From the NCBI GenBank assembly GCA_958296235.1, contig OY282457.1, positions 248,001-312,000 of the forward strand: a stretch of 64,000 bases of DNA. The letters run 5' to 3'. Made by a program: the position numbers and the translations under genes. Origin of the DNA: an uncultured Candidatus Binatia bacterium (lineage in GTDB: Bacteria > Desulfobacterota > Binatia > Bin18). The notes beneath the pieces are model-generated. The model saw only the letters and a program-made list of their open reading frames with translations, was not told the DNA's origin and ran no database searches. Of the stretch, positions 42,263-50,415 are shown in pieces. Position 1 is the stretch's first letter; each line of letters begins with the position of its first letter.

Positions 42263-43784
42263 TCTGCTGAAGCTGTGCCTGTTTGCCACAGGCTGCGCCG
42301 GCATCGTCGCCGAGTTTGTGCTGTGCACGCTGGCGACCTATTTCCTTGGCAACGCGGTGCTGCAATGGACGCTGATGATGTCCTTCATGCTGTTTGCCAT
42401 GGGCCTGGGCAGTCACCTGAGTCGCTATTGCAACGCGCACCTGTTGGACACCTTTACTGTTCTTGAATTCGCGCTGTCTCTGCTGTGCGCCAGCGCCGCG
42501 GCCGCAGCCTATGTCCTGTCTCTTTTTCTCACCAACGTGGGGGTGGTGATTTATCCCCTGGGCATCGCCATCGGCCTGTTGATTGGTATGGAGATTCCGC
42601 TCATTACGCGGGTCAATGCCGCCTATGAAGAACTCCGGGTCAATGTCTCTTCCGTCCTGGAGAAAGACTATTACGGCGCGCTTATCGGGGGACTGTTCTT
42701 TGCCTTTGTGGCCCTGCCGTATTTCGGCCTGACCTATACCCCGGTGGCGCTGGGCGCAGTGAACTTCGGGGTTGCCTCGCTCCTGTTGTTTCGCTTTCGG
42801 TCTCTGCTGAGCGCGCCGCGCCTGCTGAGCGGTCTATGGGCGGCTGTTGGCGCCGGGCTTATCGGACTGTTCGTCCTGGCAGAACCCATTCTCCTGTTTG
42901 GCGAGCAAGCCCTGTATAAAGACACCGTTATCCTGGCCAGACAAACGCCCTATCAGCGGCTGGTCATGACGCGCTGGCGGAATGACTACTGGCTCTATAT
43001 CAACGGCAACCAGCAGTTCAGCAGTTATGATGAAGAGCGTTACCACGAACCGCTCGTCCACCCGGCCTTGGCTCTGACCGGCAATCGTGAAGAGGTGCTC
43101 ATTCTCGGCGGTGGCGACGGGCTGGCGTTACGGGAGGCGCTCAAATACTCCCAGGTCAAAGCTGTGACCCTGGTCGATCTCGACCCGGAGATGACAACCC
43201 TGGCCGCCACCCATCCGGTTTTCCTGCAACTCAACGCGCAGGCATTCGCCGACCCGCGGGTGTCGGTTGTCAATGCCGATGCCTTTTCCTTTCTCCAGGA
43301 CACGTCGCATTTATTCGACGTGATTATCATTGATCTGCCCGACCCCAACTCCGCGGAACTCGCCCGGCTGTATTCGCTCAACTTCTATCGCCTGTGCAAG
43401 AAACATCTCAAACGGGGCGGCAGCCTGGTCACGCAGGCGACCAGCCCGTTTTTCAGTCGTCAGGCTTTTGTGTGCATTCAGAAAACAATGGCGGAGGCCG
43501 GCTTCAGCGTTTTGCCCTACCACAACCATGTCCCGACGCTGGGCGAGTGGGGATTTGTGCTGGGGGTGGATGTTGAACTGCTTGGGCCTGCGGCCCTGAA
43601 GGAAACCGTACAAGAGTTGTCCTTCCAGGAGGTTGAGACGCGCTTTCTCAACCAGGACGCCATGATTGCAATGGCAAATTTTGGGAAGGGCGTCTTTCGG
43701 GACGAAAGCGAGATTGAGGTGAATCGGGAGAGCCGGCCCGTTTTACAGGCGTATTACCAGCAGGGCAGGTGGGAGGTGTATTAG
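42231..43784 (+). CDS. membrane-anchored spermidine synthase-like protein
   Basis: About 517 residues. N-terminal half has some seven membrane segments (LLKLCLFATGCAGIVAEFVL onward); C-terminal half is a polyamine aminopropyltransferase domain with YHEPLVHPAL, ILGGGDGLALREAL (cofactor loop), VTLVDLDPEM and DVIIIDLPDPNS (acidic active-site strand). Transfers aminopropyl groups to putrescine-like amines in related enzymes, here probably at the membrane. The start is uncertain: GTG 42231 overlaps DUF350 by 32 bp; an ATG at 42174 would overlap by 89. Its last 230 bp are duplicated at 45731. Confidence 0.88.
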   Translation: MRPFSSLGVSSLLKLCLFATGCAGIVAEFVLCTLATYFLGNAVLQWTLMMSFMLFAMGLGSHLSRYCNAHLLDTFTVLEFALSLLCASAAAAAYVLSLFLTNVGVVIYPLGIAIGLLIGMEIPLITRVNAAYEELRVNVSSVLEKDYYGALIGGLFFAFVALPYFGLTYTPVALGAVNFGVASLLLFRFRSLLSAPRLLSGLWAAVGAGLIGLFVLAEPILLFGEQALYKDTVILARQTPYQRLVMTRWRNDYWLYINGNQQFSSYDEERYHEPLVHPALALTGNREEVLILGGGDGLALREALKYSQVKAVTLVDLDPEMTTLAATHPVFLQLNAQAFADPRVSVVNADAFSFLQDTSHLFDVIIIDLPDPNSAELARLYSLNFYRLCKKHLKRGGSLVTQATSPFFSRQAFVCIQKTMAEAGFSVLPYHNHVPTLGEWGFVLGVDVELLGPAALKETVQELSFQEVETRFLNQDAMIAMANFGKGVFRDESEIEVNRESRPVLQAYYQQGRWEVY

Positions 43785-43785
43785 G
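43556..43785. repeat. spermidine-synthase 3' end, original copy of direct repeat
   Basis: 230 bp that recur at 45731-45879 with 7 substitutions and an 81-bp in-frame deletion. Here the sequence is a functional gene end (…QAYYQQGRWEVY). Marks the left edge of the inserted peptidase segment. Confidence 0.95.
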
Positions 43786-43798
43786 TGGATCATGGTTG

Positions 43799-43954
43799 AT
43801 GGCTTTTGAGACATTCTGGTGGTGTCTCACTTTGGAAATTGTTCTCCGCGCCGCCGGCTGCATCGCCTTATTTCTCCTCCCGGTGGCGACGCCCTATCTT
43901 TTGCGGCACCTACGTCATTTTTTTGTTCTTCCCTCCCATTTGGATGAGAGATAG
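43799..43954 (+). CDS. possible small membrane protein
   Basis: 51 residues: MAFETFWWCLTLEIVLRAAG then CIALFLLPVATPYLLRHL, one or two hydrophobic segments, basic loop RHLRHF. No clear ribosome site. Begins 14 bp after the spermidine-synthase stop. May be a real small protein of the cluster or a chance frame. Confidence 0.35.
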   Translation: MAFETFWWCLTLEIVLRAAGCIALFLLPVATPYLLRHLRHFFVLPSHLDER

Positions 43955-44032
43955 GATGGCAGCATTGTGATAGGAGTCCTTTCTGAATGTTACAGAATTA
44001 TTACAAAGATGATCAAAATTGGGGAGGTACTG

Positions 44033-45717
44033 ATGCACTTCTTGCCTTACTTGTGTTTTGTCCTCTGTGTCTTGGCTTCGACTCTGGTCCACGCCGCAAC
44101 GCTGGGGAATCCGGGGAATAATCAATCCTATTCGGGCATTGGGGTGATCTCGGGCTGGAAGTGTAGCGCTAATGGACCCCTCACAGTGCGCTTCAATGGC
44201 GGCACCCCTATCCCCCTGGGTACGGCAGCAAGCGGCCCGATGTCCTCGAAGAAGGTGCTTGTGATAGTGCCAATGTTGGCTTTGTGGCCATCTGGAACTG
44301 GGCGAACCTGGGCGATGGGGAACATACGGCTGTTGCCTACGATAATGGGGTAGAGTTTGCGCGGAGCAGGTTTGAGGTGGGGACCTTGGGGGCGGAGTTT
44401 GTAAGGGGGGCGAGTGCCGAGGTGCGGGTGGAGGATTTCCCGTCACCGGGGGAGAGCGCACTCCTTGCCTGGAATCAGAACTCCCAACATTTCGAGGTCG
44501 TCCCGGAGAGCCCTGCTCTGAGTTCACCCCCTCCGACCTGGGTGTTTGCAGGCGATGTGCCGGATGCCTACCGGACCGCAGTGCGCGAGGAGATGGAATA
44601 CGTCCGTACTTGGTTCGCCGATCAATACGGCGTCGCGGCAACGGGCTTTACCGTGCTGGTCGGTGCCGACTCTGGAGCACTCGCCTCGGTGTACCGGGAT
44701 GTAGTCGGCCAGGGAACCATCCCCGATTCGCCTCTAGGCATTCTTGTTATGACTGCCGATAACGGTAGTGCTGTCCTTTTAATAAATCTCGGAAGCAAGG
44801 GACTCGCTTTCTATGGAAGCGAGGGACCCGCTATAGCCAAGGAATCCATCCTTCATGAATACTTCCACGTTCTACAGGGACAACTTGCTTCAGGGTTCGC
44901 ACAATTGCCGGATGGCAAAATAGCTCACAATCTGGATCAGGGACCTTTTTGGCTGGTGGAAGGCTTGGCTGAGTATGCTGACTACGCGTACTCCCAATCA
45001 AGGTTGGGCCGGCGACCCTATTTGGACAGGACCACCCACTACGAAGACTTAGCGGATCTCCAACTGAATGGAGAGTTAAATCCGGGTGATGATTTGATGA
45101 AGCTAGAGGACCAGGGAAATTTTCAATATGGCCCCAGGCACCCCATTTATAACTATGCTATGGCCTTCGCTGCGGCAACTCTCTTGGTTGAGCAATCGGA
45201 GGAGGACTCGTACGTGCAGTACTGGAAGTTACTCCATGACCGCCCGACTTGGCAGCAGGCATTTGAGGAAGCCTTCGGCATTGGCATTGAAGACTTTTAT
45301 GAGATGTTCGATGAGTGGCTGCCTTCCCAGCTACCCTCTTATGTCCAGCTCTCAGTGCATCTCCGCTGGCCAGGCAAGGAAACCCTGTCTCGCGATGCTC
45401 TGAGTCGTCTTAATTGGGCTACCGATGTCGAATCTGAGATGATAGTGCACCCTGAAACATGGTTCTCGGGTGGCCTATCAATACGATCTCCTGCCGGGAT
45501 CCCCTGGACAGGTTATCTAAGCCTTTGGTGGGAGTCAGACCAATGCACGAAGCATCTCCTTGGTTGGTACAAGGATGGCGAACTAACGGATCAGCGTACG
45601 GACGCTACGCTGGTTGAGTTCACTGGTAGGTCCTCAAGCCTCGAGTGGACACTGCCCGCACAACCGGACATGCTTCCTCGACTGTCAGAGAAGACTTTGG
45701 GGAACTGCACTCCTTAG
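44033..45717 (+). pseudogene. secreted HEYFH metallopeptidase, frameshifted
   Basis: Starts at an ATG after GGGGAGG with a signal peptide (FVLCVLASTLVHAA). Reading continues in a second frame from about 44230: the break lies near GCAAGCGGCCCGATG, after which the true frame gives RPDVLEEGACDSANVGFVAI and continues WNWANLGDGEHTAV. N-terminal beta-rich domain (SGIGVISGWKCSANGP), then a gluzincin-like peptidase: ILHEYFHVLQGQ zinc site and WLVEGLAEYADYA (third ligand). About 560 residues if repaired. Either a decayed gene or a sequencing error. Lies between two copies of the spermidine-synthase 3' end, so it is inserted cargo. Confidence 0.75.
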
Positions 45718-45730
45718 TGCCCGTGTGCGA

Positions 45731-45879
45731 TGTGCTGGGGGTAGATGTTGAGCTGCTTGAGTCCGCGGCCCTGAAGGAAACCGTACAAGAGTTGTCCTTC
45801 CAGGAGATTGAGGTGAATCGGGAGAGCCGGCCCGTTTTACAGGCGTATTATCAGCAGGGCAGGTAGGAGGTGTATTAGG
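45731..45879. repeat. spermidine-synthase 3' end, degenerate second copy
   Basis: 149 bp matching 43556-43785 after removal of 81 bp between short repeats (GAGGTTGAG/GAGATTGAG). Encodes VDVELLESAALKETVQELSF, but there is no gene body upstream, and the final Trp codon is now TAG. Right edge of the peptidase insertion. Confidence 0.95.
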
Positions 45880-46033
45880 GCTTGGCGGGATTGTTGAGTA
45901 GAGCGATTGCAGGCCGCTTCCGTCCATACTCCACTTTGGAACATTCACAATTGACATCCCTGATTTGACAGTCCAATTGGGCTGTGAAAAGCATGAAAAG
46001 AGCAGATAATTTAATGTTTTAATAAGGAAAACT

Positions 46034-46324
46034 ATGGTCAATATGACAGACATCCATTCGATCACGGATTTTCAACGAAATGTAAAATCTCATCTCAAAC
46101 ACTTGAAGGAGACGGGAAGGCCCGAGGTCCTTACGGTGAACGGGAAAGCAGCGCTGATCGTACAAGATGCAGAGTCATATCAACGCCTGCTTGACCTTGT
46201 AGAGCGGGTAGAAGCAGTGGATGGAATGCAGCGCGGGCTCGATGATGTAAAGCGTGGACGGACGCGGCCAATGAGGGCGGCAGTGGAAGAGCTCGGGCAG
46301 CGGTATGAAAAAGTATCAAGTTGA
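46034..46324 (+). CDS. Phd/YefM-family antitoxin
   Basis: 96 residues: ITDFQRNVKSHLKHLKETGR then PEVLTVNGKAALIVQDAESY, the Phd/YefM DNA-binding half, followed by a toxin-binding tail (MQRGLDDVKRGRTRP). AAGGAAA precedes the ATG. Two TTGACA boxes (about 45953 and 45965) and an AT-rich GATAAT-like box around 46004 lie upstream, a plausible autoregulated promoter. The toxin downstream overlaps its end and is broken, so this may now be an orphan antitoxin. Confidence 0.88.
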   Translation: MVNMTDIHSITDFQRNVKSHLKHLKETGRPEVLTVNGKAALIVQDAESYQRLLDLVERVEAVDGMQRGLDDVKRGRTRPMRAAVEELGQRYEKVSS

Positions 46325-46611
46325 GATGACCGCTACGGCTGAGGCGGAGTTAAGAGAAGCCTAGGATACAAGAGGATTCACCAGAGCGAGCAGTCCGCTG
46401 GCGGAAAGGACTGCTCAAACAGATTGAGCGATTAGAGACGTTGCCGGAGCGGTGTCCATTTGCTCCCGAGAATGAATTTTTTGCCGAGGATATTCGACAG
46501 TTGCTCCACGGTCAGCGTGGCGGGAGATATCGGATTCTGTTTGTGATCGAGAAAGACACAGTGTACGTCCTGCATATCCGACAGGGGGCACGACAGGTGC
46601 TTCAGGAGTAA
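46305..46611 (+). pseudogene. RelE/ParE-type toxin, frameshifted
   Basis: ATG gives MKKYQVEMTATAEAELREA and then a stop (TAG at codon 20). After a net 5-bp deletion the toxin continues in another frame as PERAVRWRKGLLKQIERLE, GRYRILFVIEKDTVYVLHIR to the TAA. Typical RelE/ParE fold of about 100 residues (ribosome-dependent mRNA cleavage or gyrase inhibition). Overlaps the antitoxin by 20 bp. Loss of the toxin while the antitoxin stays intact is the expected safe decay order. Confidence 0.8.
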
Positions 46612-46629
46612 GCGAAGGGGTGAGTGTCC

Positions 46630-47190
46630 TCAGGAATCCGAGCCCCCCTCCCGTGGCAGAATATGGGAAAACTCGTACTCGTTGACGTATTTGCCGACAG
46701 CAGCTTCAAACTCGTCTTCGCCCCACTGTTCGATGGTCAGGGTGTTGTCCTCCGAGGCATCGCTATAATCCCAATAAATCATCTCATCGCCGGCAACCCG
46801 CCCGTTGGGATGATAATAGCCGGCCCCACTTTCGACTAACCGAAAATGTATCCCCTGATATTCGATTTCCTCAGGCGGGTCGTCATGCTGCTTGATATGC
46901 TCCCGCACGCTTTGACCCAGAGTCGGAAAATCTATTTTGCGTGAGATATTCCATTCGACGCCATCGTCCTCCTCGCGTTCAAGGAAGAACGAGTCGTCTC
47001 CGGCGTCGAGTTCCCACTCTTGCGTTTTGGTGTCGTCAAAGGTGTAGCCGCTCTGACTTTTGACCTGCCAGGTCTTGAGGTCATAATCGACCAGATAGCC
47101 GACTTTCAGATTTGAGAGGGTTAAATCACTCAGCGGGTCGAGGTCCGCTCGCTCGTCTTTTTTGCCAAAGAGTTTTTGCCAGAGAGACAT
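46630..47190 (-). CDS. DUF4178 protein
   Basis: 186 residues, N-terminus MSLWQKLFGKKDERADLDPL, then LKVGYLVDYDLKTWQVKSQS and DDSFFLEREEDDGVEWNISR, the DUF4178 pattern; acidic overall. DUF4178 proteins commonly neighbour PspA-family and polyamine genes. Last gene of the minus-strand run rhodanese-K+ channel-DUF2170-PspA-DUF4178. Cytosolic, function unknown. Confidence 0.82.
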   Translation of the reverse strand: MSLWQKLFGKKDERADLDPLSDLTLSNLKVGYLVDYDLKTWQVKSQSGYTFDDTKTQEWELDAGDDSFFLEREEDDGVEWNISRKIDFPTLGQSVREHIKQHDDPPEEIEYQGIHFRLVESGAGYYHPNGRVAGDEMIYWDYSDASEDNTLTIEQWGEDEFEAAVGKYVNEYEFSHILPREGGSDS

Positions 47191-47211
47191 AGGGGCTCCT
47201 CTGTTGATTAG

Positions 47212-47399
47212 TGATTAGTGACTAGTGATTAGTGGCTAGTGCCGTTTACGCTAGGTTGTAGCCCTGTCGTGACGCTCTTGTCATTCCGGCTTGCGCCGGA
47301 ATGACGGGTAGCTACACAGCATCGTGAAACGCTCTAGTGACTGGAAAAAACTAACCACTAGCCACTAGCCACTAGCCACTAACTCCTGACCACTAACTC
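47212..47399. repeat. inverted simple repeats around the MITE-like element
   Basis: Left: GATTAGTGACTAGTGATTAG followed by TGGCTAGTG. Right: CTAACCACTAGCCACTAGCC followed by ACTAGCCACTAACTCC. The two arms are complementary versions of a TAGTGGC/GCCACTA unit and enclose 47236-47337. Probably slippage-prone palindromic sequence; it separates DUF4178 from PspA. Confidence 0.7.
47236..47337. mobile_element. CTAG-ended MITE-like element, copy 1
   Basis: 102 bp with 26-bp imperfect inverted ends, CTAG...TTTACGCTAGGTTGTAG on the left and CTACACAGCATCGTG...GCTCTAG on the right, enclosing a GTCATTCCGGCTTGCGCCGGAATGAC hairpin. A second copy is at 60508-60658. CTAG at both edges suggests an IS5-like target preference. 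No coding capacity. Confidence 0.7.
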
Positions 47400-48106
47400 C
47401 CAGCCGAAATCCCCATCTTGGCCTTGAGCGCGGCCAGGGAATCATTTGCTGTAGCATTGTCCTGGCTCAGGGCCGCATCAATCTCGTTGTCCACGCTTTT
47501 ATCGATATCGGCGACCTGGCCGTACGCCTGGGCCAAGGACTCGTCTTCTTCAACCTTGTTGCGCATTTTTTCCAGCATGGTGATTGTGCTGGATGAATCG
47601 ACCTTGGCAAGCTGCTGATTGATCTTCTTGGTCGAGGCCGCGGTGCGCGCCCGGGCCTTGAGGGTAATGAGGTCGTTCTCATATTTGGTAATCGTGGATT
47701 TCAGCTTCTCGATCTTGCCCTGAAGCTGGTTGGCCATATTGTCCTGATTTTCCCAGTCTTTCAGCGCTTGGGTAGCCCTCTGGCTGGTCTCTTCTTTCTT
47801 TTTCAGGGCCTCGGTCGCCAGACGCTCGGCTTCGGCCTGGTCCATCTCACCACTCTGCATCTTTTGCAGCAGCAGCATGGCCTTGCGTTCATACTCGGCG
47901 GACAGAGATTTGCTGCTGTCCCCGTCCTTTTTCAGGCGAATAGCCACGCTCTTGACCTCGGCCAGACTGGTCATGCTGGCTTGAAGATCGTTCTTGAGGT
48001 CGCGGATACCCTGCTCGGTCATACGGATAGGGTCTTCCATATTGTCAAGAACGGCGTGGGCTTCGGATTGTCCAATTTTGAATAGGCGTTGAAAAAAACC
48101 TGCCAT
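47393..48106 (-). CDS. PspA/IM30-family protein (YjfJ-like)
   Basis: 237 residues, almost wholly coiled coil. Starts FFQRLFKIGQSEAHAVLDNM then EDPIRMTEQGIRDLKNDL, the conserved PspA/Vipp1 N-terminus that binds membranes, followed by long heptad stretches (ESLAQAYGQVADIDKSV). Forms ESCRT-III-like polymers that maintain membrane integrity. Neighbours DUF2170 and DUF4178 match the yjfI-yjfJ arrangement. The C-terminus ends within the simple repeats noted at 47212-47399. Confidence 0.93.
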   Translation of the reverse strand: MAGFFQRLFKIGQSEAHAVLDNMEDPIRMTEQGIRDLKNDLQASMTSLAEVKSVAIRLKKDGDSSKSLSAEYERKAMLLLQKMQSGEMDQAEAERLATEALKKKEETSQRATQALKDWENQDNMANQLQGKIEKLKSTITKYENDLITLKARARTAASTKKINQQLAKVDSSSTITMLEKMRNKVEEDESLAQAYGQVADIDKSVDNEIDAALSQDNATANDSLAALKAKMGISAGS

Positions 48107-48124
48107 AATATACCTCCAGATTGG

Positions 48125-48523
48125 TTAGTGCGTGGTATAGGAGAGGAGTTCTCCCGCATTCTCGGCCAGGGCCAGACTCAGCGCTTCAATTGAGCCTTCC
48201 AGTTCATTGCTGTCCAGATTCTCGATGCGCAGCGTGTCACGAAAAAGAATGGTCTGCGTCTCCTCGTCCAGCACAAAGGCGCCATGCACCAGGAGCCGGT
48301 TCATTTGCAGCAAACGCCGGAATAGATTCCCGGGCTCCTGCGGAATGGGCAGAATGATCTGCTCCAATACGAGCAGGGGGTCTTCGCAGTCCACGATGAG
48401 GTTGTTGATGCCGCTGTCTTCGTCATTGACGATAAACAATTCCTGGCCCTCGTCCTCGTGCGTAATCGCGTAGTCCAAATCAAGCAGCAGCGCTTTTACT
48501 TTCCCAAAATACTCTGATGGCAT
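48125..48523 (-). CDS. DUF2170 protein (YjfI-like)
   Basis: 132 residues starting MPSEYFGKVKALLLDLDYAI, with GINNLIVDCEDPLLVLEQII and the GAFVLDEETQTILFRDTLRI stretch that marks DUF2170. GGAGGAAGC precedes the ATG, 18 bp after the K+ channel stop. Encoded directly upstream of PspA as in yjfI-yjfJ. Cytosolic partner, probably a PspA regulator; not proven. Confidence 0.88.
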   Translation of the reverse strand: MPSEYFGKVKALLLDLDYAITHEDEGQELFIVNDEDSGINNLIVDCEDPLLVLEQIILPIPQEPGNLFRRLLQMNRLLVHGAFVLDEETQTILFRDTLRIENLDSNELEGSIEALSLALAENAGELLSYTTH

Positions 48524-48541
48524 ACGTTGCTTCCTCCACAC

Positions 48542-49570
48542 TTATCCCTGGTTGGGACGTTCCTGTCCGATAACGATGAGTTGGTCTTCTGCCTGGATTA
48601 TATAGTCGACAGGCGGGTTTGCAAGAAACCTTGCCTGTGCCTGGCTTTCGACGGCTACAAGAAGGAGATTCTGCTCTCTCTTCAGTTCAACCAGCGCATC
48701 CATAAAAGAATGGCCAACACAGGCGGGCGGCACCGGAATGGTGTACAGCGCGCTCCCGAAGCGATTGCTGACGAGTTCGTTGATCAGCAGGGGCACGCCA
48801 CGGTTCAAGGCGGCCTGGACAAGCAGGTTGGTGCTCAACGCACCAGTGACAATCACTTCATCCGCCTTTGCTCGCTTGCCGTGGGCAATGTTTTGCTGGT
48901 TCAGCAGTTCGACGCAAGTATACAGGCTCGGGCAGGTGGTTTTGATGGTGAGCGTATCCAAAATCGTCTTGGCATCCCGCGTATGGACCTCGCCCTGTTC
49001 ATCAGCCAGCACAATGGCGACTTCTGCCTCTTGGGCGTTGGCCCGTGCCAAGGTTTCCGGGCTGACGACCCCGCTGACAAATTGGACCTGTTCGCCGTCC
49101 AAAGGGTTCTCCGGCAAGTCGGCGATCAGTACAATCGAACGGTTGCGGGCCTTTTCGTCGGCCCTGACCTCTTCAATAATTTCCTTGGCTTTATAATTCC
49201 AACCGCACAGCACAATATGATCCGTACTTGAGAGCGGTTTCATCCCTTTTCCCTCCTGCCGCCGGTTTTCAACAAAGGTACTGGCCAGGGTGGCGGTCAG
49301 CATGCCGAGAAAGCCAATGCCGAACAGCATCAGAAAGATGCCGACGACCCGGCCTCCCAACGAGGTCGGATAGATATCGCCATAGCCGACCGTGGTAATA
49401 GTTACGAGCGTCCACCACACTGCGTCCAACATTGATAACTGCGGCTCAAAAAACGAGATGCCCACCATCCCGGTGATGGAGATGACAACCAGCACCAAAA
49501 GGACCATGTCCAAATGGTCTTTCCGTAGCTGCTGGGCGAAGCGTCTCAAAAGGACCAGAATAATGGGCAT
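48542..49570 (-). CDS. potassium channel with RCK/TrkA-N domain
   Basis: 342 residues. Two membrane helices (LDMVLLVLVVISITGMVGI and VGIFLMLFGIGFLGMLTATL) flank a pore loop with the selectivity filter TTVGYGD. The cytosolic part begins DHIVLCGWNYKAKEIIEEV, an RCK/TrkA-N Rossmann unit, and ends in a TrkA-C-like segment. Gated by a nucleotide or ion in related channels. Start chosen at MPIILVLLRRFAQQL; upstream frame is without homology. Part of the PspA cluster, linking K+ flux with envelope stress. Confidence 0.92.
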   Translation of the reverse strand: MPIILVLLRRFAQQLRKDHLDMVLLVLVVISITGMVGISFFEPQLSMLDAVWWTLVTITTVGYGDIYPTSLGGRVVGIFLMLFGIGFLGMLTATLASTFVENRRQEGKGMKPLSSTDHIVLCGWNYKAKEIIEEVRADEKARNRSIVLIADLPENPLDGEQVQFVSGVVSPETLARANAQEAEVAIVLADEQGEVHTRDAKTILDTLTIKTTCPSLYTCVELLNQQNIAHGKRAKADEVIVTGALSTNLLVQAALNRGVPLLINELVSNRFGSALYTIPVPPACVGHSFMDALVELKREQNLLLVAVESQAQARFLANPPVDYIIQAEDQLIVIGQERPNQG

Positions 49571-49580
49571 GGGGAACCGA

Positions 49581-49979
49581 TTATGATTTGTCTGGCTTTT
49601 CCACGAACAGCCCGGCCTCGGCCCAGCCGTTAAACCTGGCGTCCAGATGCGCAATAGTGGGAAAGCCCATATCTTGTCATACGTCAGCCGCCAGTGCGGA
49701 CCGGCCACCTGCGGCACAGTGCACGACAATACGCTTTTCGGGATCAACCTTTCCGCTGCAATACCGGGAGGTTGGGCCAAGCCAGAATTCCAGCATCCCG
49801 CGCGGCACCTGCCTGGCGCTCGGGATCCAGCCCAGCTTCTGCCGTTCACGCAGGTCTCGAATATCGAATAGCTGCGTCTCTCCAGACTCTAATTCTTGTT
49901 GTAATCGTCCCACGGACAGGTTCTCAATACGGGTCTTCGCCCCCTCAACCATCTGCTCCACTGTTTTCGGCTTGAACAT
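49581..49979 (-). pseudogene. rhodanese-like protein with in-frame TGA
   Basis: The frame gives 100 residues: VGRLQQELESGETQLFDIRD and VVHCAAGGRSALAADV, with the rhodanese active-site Cys, then TGA (49677-49679). Past the TGA the same frame continues QDMGFPTIAHLDARFNGWAE to a TAA at 49581, restoring the normal rhodanese C-terminus. The TGA replaces a Leu/Thr-type residue, not a redox Cys, so a nonsense mutation is likelier than selenocysteine, though the organism does use Sec. Ends 10 bp before the K+ channel. Sulfur transferase if functional. Confidence 0.75.
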
Positions 49980-50093
49980 GGAAGTCCTTTCTGCTGCATC
50001 TCTGCCGCAATGCTAAAAGGTTTCCACACAAACGGCTACTCCCTGTCACCACGAACTCGGTTCCGGGCCTGCTGGCTGGGGGCTTAGTGAGGG

Positions 50094-50363
50094 TTACTCC
50101 GGCCTACAGGTTAAGCGGTCCCGGGGAGCGTTCTGACAGGCAATGGTGTCGGTGACGCCCGAGGCGAGCAGGGCGCAGGCATTGGTAATTGCCGCCATCT
50201 GGGCCTCATGCTCTGTCGCCCCATCCACCTCACGGCAGACCTGACGACCGTGGAAGGTAATGCAGACCTCACAACGCACTCCGCCTATCTGAAACGTCGA
50301 ATAGACAACAATCGCCATTACCGCGAGAATCACTCCAAGCGCCACCCAACTTGTCCGCTTCAT
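50094..50363 (-). CDS. hypothetical membrane-anchored protein
   Basis: 89 residues. One N-terminal helix (WVALGVILAVMAIVVYSTF) then an external part with four Cys (RCEVCITF, GRQVCREV and TDTIACQNAPRDRLTC), probably disulphide-bonded in the periplasm. The start Met at 50363 has no strong ribosome site. Not recognised. Divergent from the SpmA-SpmB-like gene. Confidence 0.7.
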   Translation of the reverse strand: MKRTSWVALGVILAVMAIVVYSTFQIGGVRCEVCITFHGRQVCREVDGATEHEAQMAAITNACALLASGVTDTIACQNAPRDRLTCRPE

Positions 50364-50415
50364 AGTCAGGTCATATTCCTTTGTTTATGAGACTGCTATA
50401 TTTCCGCCCGAACAA

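Noticed and set aside
44284-45717. Peptidase as a complete gene starting at 44284
   Set aside because: The first residues continue a domain whose N-terminal half and signal peptide lie upstream in another frame, so it is a frameshifted gene.
48542-49849. K+ channel with a 93-residue N-terminal extension
   Set aside because: The extension is antisense to the rhodanese tail region and lacks channel homology; the ATG at 49570 fits the family.
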